From contig JADJRK010000001.1 in the NCBI GenBank assembly GCA_016712285.1, forward strand, positions 1,054,001 through 1,118,000: a DNA stretch of 64,000 nt, written 5' to 3'. This document shows positions 60,749 through 64,000 of the stretch, piece after piece. This DNA comes from Planctomycetota bacterium (GTDB lineage: Bacteria; Planctomycetota; UBA8742; UBA2392). Both the position numbers and the translations under genes were made by a program. The notes beneath the pieces are model-generated. The model did no database searches and was not told the origin of the DNA. It saw nothing but the letters and a program-made list of their open reading frames with translations. Numbering within the stretch: position 1 is the stretch's first letter; every line of letters starts with the position of its first letter.

Positions 60749-61735
60749 CTACCAGCGGATCAGGTTGTAGCCCCAGCTCAAGCCGCCGCCGAACGCCAGC
60801 AGCAGCACGTAGTCACCACGCTTGATGCGGCCGTTGTGCAGCGCCTCGTCCAGCGCAATCGGAATGCTGGCAGAGCTGGTGTTGCCGAAGCGGTCCAGGT
60901 TGATCAGCACACGGTCCATGCCGATGCCGACGCGCCCCATCGCGCTTTCGATGATGTTCACGTTGGCCTGGTGCGGCACGACCAGCGCGATGTCGTCGGC
61001 ACTGATGCCGCCCCGCTTGCAGGCTTCCTGCGACATCTCCATGAACTTCTGCACGGCAAACTTGTAGACCGCGCGGCCCTTGAGCGCGATCGTGTGCATG
61101 TTCTTCTCGACGGTTTCGTGGCTGGCGGGCATGCGCGAACCGCCGGCGGCAATGTTCAGCGCGTCATAGTCATACCGCGCGCCGTTGCGCGAACACAGCA
61201 CAGTGCCCAGGCCCCGAGTACGCGTGACTACTGCCGCGCCGGCGCCATCGGCAAAGAGAATGCAGCTGCCGCGGTCGGTAAAGTTGGTCACTGAACTGAG
61301 CTTCTCAGCACCGATCACCAGCACATTGCGGTAACTGTCGGTGTTCACCAGCGCGGCCGCGAGCTCAAGGCCGTACACGAACCCGGCACAGGCGGTGCTG
61401 ATGTCGAGACTGGGGATGTCCCCCATCTCAAGGCCCTTCTGCACCCAGCACGCGGTATTTGGGAACGTGTTGTCAGGGCTGGCGGTTGCGACAAGAATGT
61501 ACTCGACGTCGGTCGGCTTCATGTCGGCGCGTTCCAGCGCCTGCCGCACGGCGTGAATGGCCATGTCCGAAGTGTATTCATCCGGCCGCGCGATGCGACG
61601 CTCGCGAATGCCGGTGCGCTGAAAAATCCACTCGTCGTTTGTGTCTACAACCTTGGCCAGGTCGTCGTTGGTAACCACGCGCTCGGGGACATAGGCGCCG
61701 ATGCTGAGAATGCCCGCACTCGTGGTTTCACTCAC
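60749..61735 (-). CDS. fabH: 3-oxoacyl-ACP synthase III
   Basis: It starts fatty-acid synthesis by condensing acetyl-CoA (or another acyl-CoA) with malonyl-ACP. 328 residues, GTG start. Catalytic Cys116 in DISTACAGF, then VPHQANVNII with the His and FGNTSSASIP with the Asn. A starter from the propionyl-CoA genes nearby is possible but not shown by the sequence. Transcribed after plsX. Confidence 0.96.
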   Translation of the reverse strand: MSETTSAGILSIGAYVPERVVTNDDLAKVVDTNDEWIFQRTGIRERRIARPDEYTSDMAIHAVRQALERADMKPTDVEYILVATASPDNTFPNTACWVQKGLEMGDIPSLDISTACAGFVYGLELAAALVNTDSYRNVLVIGAEKLSSVTNFTDRGSCILFADGAGAAVVTRTRGLGTVLCSRNGARYDYDALNIAAGGSRMPASHETVEKNMHTIALKGRAVYKFAVQKFMEMSQEACKRGGISADDIALVVPHQANVNIIESAMGRVGIGMDRVLINLDRFGNTSSASIPIALDEALHNGRIKRGDYVLLLAFGGGLSWGYNLIRW

Positions 61736-61753
61736 TGCAATCCCCAGTGGGCT

Positions 61754-62776
61754 TCAGGTGGCTGCGCCGGTCTTGCTGTCTTCCAGCTTCAGCGCCTCGA
61801 TGATCTTGTCGTTGACCTTGCTGTCAAAGCAGAACGCGGCGGTGCGTATGCCGCTTGCGATCGCGCGCTCGTCGCTGCGCCCGTGGGCAATGACCACTAC
61901 GCCGTTGACGCCCAGCAGTGCCGCGCCGCCGACTTCGCGCCAGTCAATCGCATACATCAGGTCGCGAATCGTGGCCTTGAAGCGCGGGTCGTCTTTCAGG
62001 TCGTTCTTGGCAGCCTGGCCGACGAACATCTTGACCAGGATTTCCGCCAGCCCCTCCGACATCTTCAGCACGATGTTGCCGACCAAGCCGTCGCACACCA
62101 CCACCTGGATGCCGCCCTCAAAGATATCGTGGCCCTCGACGTTGCCCTTGAAGTCCACTTCAGCCTGCGTGAGCAGGGCATGCGTTTCCTTGATCAGGGC
62201 GTTGCCCTTGCCTTCTTCGCTGCCAACGCTGATCAGGCCAACCTTCACTTCCGGGTTGTCCTGGTTTCCGATGACACCGCGATAGAACTTGTCGCCCATC
62301 ACCGCGTACTGCATCAGATGCATGGGTTTGGGGTCGACGTTTGCGCCGACATCCATGATCACGATGCGGCCCTTGAGCGTGGGCAAAGTCGTCAAGATGC
62401 CCGCGCGCTTCACGCCCGGCAGGTGACGCAGTGCGAGCGTGGCGCCGGCAACCAATGCACCCGTATTGCCAGCCGAAATCACGGCGTCGGCTTCGCCGAG
62501 CTTGACCAGGCCGACCGCGATACCCAGCGAGGACTTGCGTTTGGCGCGCAGCGCCTCAACCGGGTGCTCATCCATGCCGATGACTTCTTCGGCGTGAACG
62601 ACTTTGATGTTCGGCAGTGGCGTGCCGCACGGCTCAAGCTCACGGCGCACGGCGGCTTCATCGCCGACGAGAATGTGTGCCCAATCAGGGTGTTCGGTCG
62701 CGGACTTGTAGGTCCCGCGTACCACGACGCCCGGGGCGTGGTCACCGCCCATTGCATCAATGGCGATCCGTGGCAT
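61754..62776 (-). CDS. plsX: Phosphate acyltransferase
   Basis: It converts acyl-ACP to acyl-phosphate for phospholipid synthesis. 340 residues; AGAGGAA upstream. MPRIAIDAMGGDHAP start, SAGNTGALVAGATLALR, PTLKGRIVIMDVGANVDPKPMHLMQYAVMGDKFY, GGIQVVVCDGLVGNIVLK. The order rpmF-plsX-fabH is the common bacterial one. Confidence 0.96.
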   Translation of the reverse strand: MPRIAIDAMGGDHAPGVVVRGTYKSATEHPDWAHILVGDEAAVRRELEPCGTPLPNIKVVHAEEVIGMDEHPVEALRAKRKSSLGIAVGLVKLGEADAVISAGNTGALVAGATLALRHLPGVKRAGILTTLPTLKGRIVIMDVGANVDPKPMHLMQYAVMGDKFYRGVIGNQDNPEVKVGLISVGSEEGKGNALIKETHALLTQAEVDFKGNVEGHDIFEGGIQVVVCDGLVGNIVLKMSEGLAEILVKMFVGQAAKNDLKDDPRFKATIRDLMYAIDWREVGGAALLGVNGVVVIAHGRSDERAIASGIRTAAFCFDSKVNDKIIEALKLEDSKTGAAT

Positions 62777-62809
62777 TGCTTCCTCTCAGTGTCCGCGTGG
62801 GCGGACCGC

Positions 62810-62998
62810 CTACAGGCGCTCTTCGACTTCAAAGACCTGCTTGTGCTTGCCGTAGAAGCCGCTCTCTTCGCACACGCGATGAGAAAGCTTGGGCAGGCCC
62901 GTCTTGGCACACTTGCTGATCTTCGGAAGCGAGATGGCGTCATGTGACCGGCGCTTATTGCGTCGGGTGCGTGAGGTTTTCTTTTTCGGTGTAGGCAT
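62810..62998 (-). CDS. rpmF: Large ribosomal subunit protein bL32
   Basis: 62 residues, basic. MPTPKKKTSRTRRNKRRSHD start and LPKLSHRVCEESGFYGKHKQVF are typical. The zinc-ribbon form has four cysteines; here only Cys30 and Cys43 remain, so zinc binding is probably lost. GGAGA lies before ATG 62998. First of the rpmF-plsX-fab set. Confidence 0.96.
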   Translation of the reverse strand: MPTPKKKTSRTRRNKRRSHDAISLPKISKCAKTGLPKLSHRVCEESGFYGKHKQVFEVEERL

Positions 62999-63024
62999 GT
63001 CTGTTTCTCCAAGCGCTTCCCGCG

Positions 63025-64000
63025 CTAATTCTGAAGCGCTTCCCGTATGCGCTTGCGCCCCGCTTCCAGGGCTTGTGTCAATCCTTCGGGATTCTTGCCG
63101 CCGGCTTGCGCGGTGTCTGGCTTACCGCCACCCTTCCCGTCAACAAGGCGGGAGATTTCACCAATCAGTTTGCCGGCGTGAAGACCCCGTCCAACCAAAT
63201 CTTTCGTAAACGATAACAGCAGCACGGCGCGGCCTTCACCGCGACTGCCGAGCAAAACTGCTGACGGCGCGCCATCCTGCACCAGCGAGTCCTTGATTGT
63301 CAACAGTTCCGGCGCTTCTGCCCCCGCAACCTCGCACGCGTAAATTGTGACGCCATCAACAGTTTCGGCTGACTTGCGCAAGTCCTCTGCGGCCCCGGAG
63401 CCTGCGCCGCCGCTCTTCTTGGCCTTGCCTTTCAGGTCTTTCACTTCCTTAACCAGGCTTTCGACCTTCTCCAGCACTTTGCCCGGCTGGGCCTTTGTCG
63501 CTGTGTGCAACTGCGCCAGCAACTTTGCTTCTTCTGCCGCAAGGGCGTACGCGTCCTGGCCGGTGATGGCTTCAATGCGCCGAATGCCAGCCGCACTGCT
63601 GCCCTCGCTCACGATGCGGAAATAGCCAATGTCGCCAGTGCGCGCCACATGCGTGCCCCCACATAATTCCTTGGAAAAACCCTCCACGCCCATGCTCAGC
63701 ACGCGGACTCTGTCGCCGTACTTTTCGCCGAACAGGGCCATGGCGCCTGCCTTCTGGGCCTCTTCGGGGGCCATGACTGCTGTGCCTACTTCGGCGTTGG
63801 CCTGCACCTGCTGGTTCACAAGCCGCTCAATCTCCTGGCGTTCCTCGAACGTCAGGGCCTTGGGGTGGCTGAAGTCAAATCGCAGCCGCTCGGGGCCGAC
63901 TTCGCTGCCGCGCTGTACCACGTGCTCGCCCAGAACCTTACGCAGCGCGGCGTGCATCAGGTGCGTGGCGGAGTGGTTGGCACGAATGCGGTCTCGACGC
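63025..64000 (-). CDS. alaS: Alanine--tRNA ligase, C-terminal part (cut by window)
   Basis: The frame runs to the window end; the gene begins outside. Visible: the editing-domain zinc site NHSATHLMHAALR and ELCGGTHVARTGDIG, the SSAAGIRRIEAITG motif, a coiled-coil linker (AEEAKLLAQLHTATK...), and the C-Ala domain with GGGKPDTAQAGGKNPEGL. The editing domain hydrolyses mischarged Ser- or Gly-tRNA(Ala). It is just upstream of rpmF on the same strand (26 bp gap). Confidence 0.95.
   Translation of the reverse strand, partial: RRDRIRANHSATHLMHAALRKVLGEHVVQRGSEVGPERLRFDFSHPKALTFEERQEIERLVNQQVQANAEVGTAVMAPEEAQKAGAMALFGEKYGDRVRVLSMGVEGFSKELCGGTHVARTGDIGYFRIVSEGSSAAGIRRIEAITGQDAYALAAEEAKLLAQLHTATKAQPGKVLEKVESLVKEVKDLKGKAKKSGGAGSGAAEDLRKSAETVDGVTIYACEVAGAEAPELLTIKDSLVQDGAPSAVLLGSRGEGRAVLLLSFTKDLVGRGLHAGKLIGEISRLVDGKGGGKPDTAQAGGKNPEGLTQALEAGRKRIREALQN

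Noticed and set aside
61553..62947. 464-codon plus-strand reading frame opposite fabH, plsX and rpmF
   Set aside because: Antisense shadow; the opposite strand encodes three well-known genes.

Overview
The window is 64 kb of GC-rich, gene-dense bacterial chromosome. Genes for meso-diaminopimelate synthesis, several lipoproteins with lipobox cysteines and a probable outer-membrane barrel indicate a Gram-negative-type envelope. A TIGR03790-family secreted protein, an EF-P with a non-lysine tip, proteins with long disordered extensions, and an in-frame 'DADFQSA...RRDACAP' type repeat recall Planctomycetota and related PVC lineages. That placement is inference, not proof. I saw no rRNA, tRNA, CRISPR array, transposase or integrase.

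Layout, left to right. 1-5.7 kb: end of a cytochrome c assembly/HemX-like gene, hemA, a PPK2-type kinase, a soluble histidine kinase coupled to purD, and bioB. 6-11.2 kb: signal peptidase I and a large protein with a GspE N-terminal-like domain, then a STAS/zinc-ribbon/anti-sigma-like fusion. 11.3-16.8 kb: a BatA/VWA membrane protein convergent with a DUF58-transglutaminase pair. 16.8-26.3 kb: beta-propeller, aminotransferase, an FdhD homologue without its cysteine motif, two DUF3592-like membrane proteins, riboflavin synthase, a TIGR03790 protein and two tandem paralogous membrane proteins. 26.6-30.7 kb: gamma-carbonic anhydrase-like protein, moaD with a formate/nitrite channel, and a B12/radical SAM protein carrying an in-frame repeat insertion. 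30.8-33 kb: accB-accC followed by an unreported-looking 57-residue membrane protein. 33-43.9 kb: secreted cyclophilin, coiled-coil lipoprotein, MFS transporter, EF-P, RidA, an outer-membrane protein interrupted by TGA, an aspartase/fumarase, a lower-GC stretch with Uma2, UPF0316 and DoxX. 44-46.5 kb: multidomain amidase.

From 46.5 kb to the end almost everything is on the minus strand. In order of transcription: alaS, rpmF, plsX, fabH, fabD, fabG, pccB, two lipoproteins, biotin carboxylase, biotin carrier, methylmalonyl-CoA mutase, a hypothetical, methylmalonyl-CoA epimerase, acpP, fabF, a lipoprotein, dapF, a site-2 protease-like gene and scpA. Propionyl-CoA/methylmalonyl-CoA genes thus sit inside the fatty-acid synthesis cluster. 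Together with accB-accC this joins malonyl-CoA supply, chain elongation and propionate handling.

The most unusual content is a set of dispersed intergenic repeats: hairpin-like blocks built from short iterated words (26.3, 27.3 and 60.7 kb), a three-hairpin unit inserted in frame in a radical SAM gene (29.0 kb), two copies of a CGCTnGCGCTC-type element (41.6 and 59.7 kb), and a 26-bp imperfect palindrome (46.5 kb).
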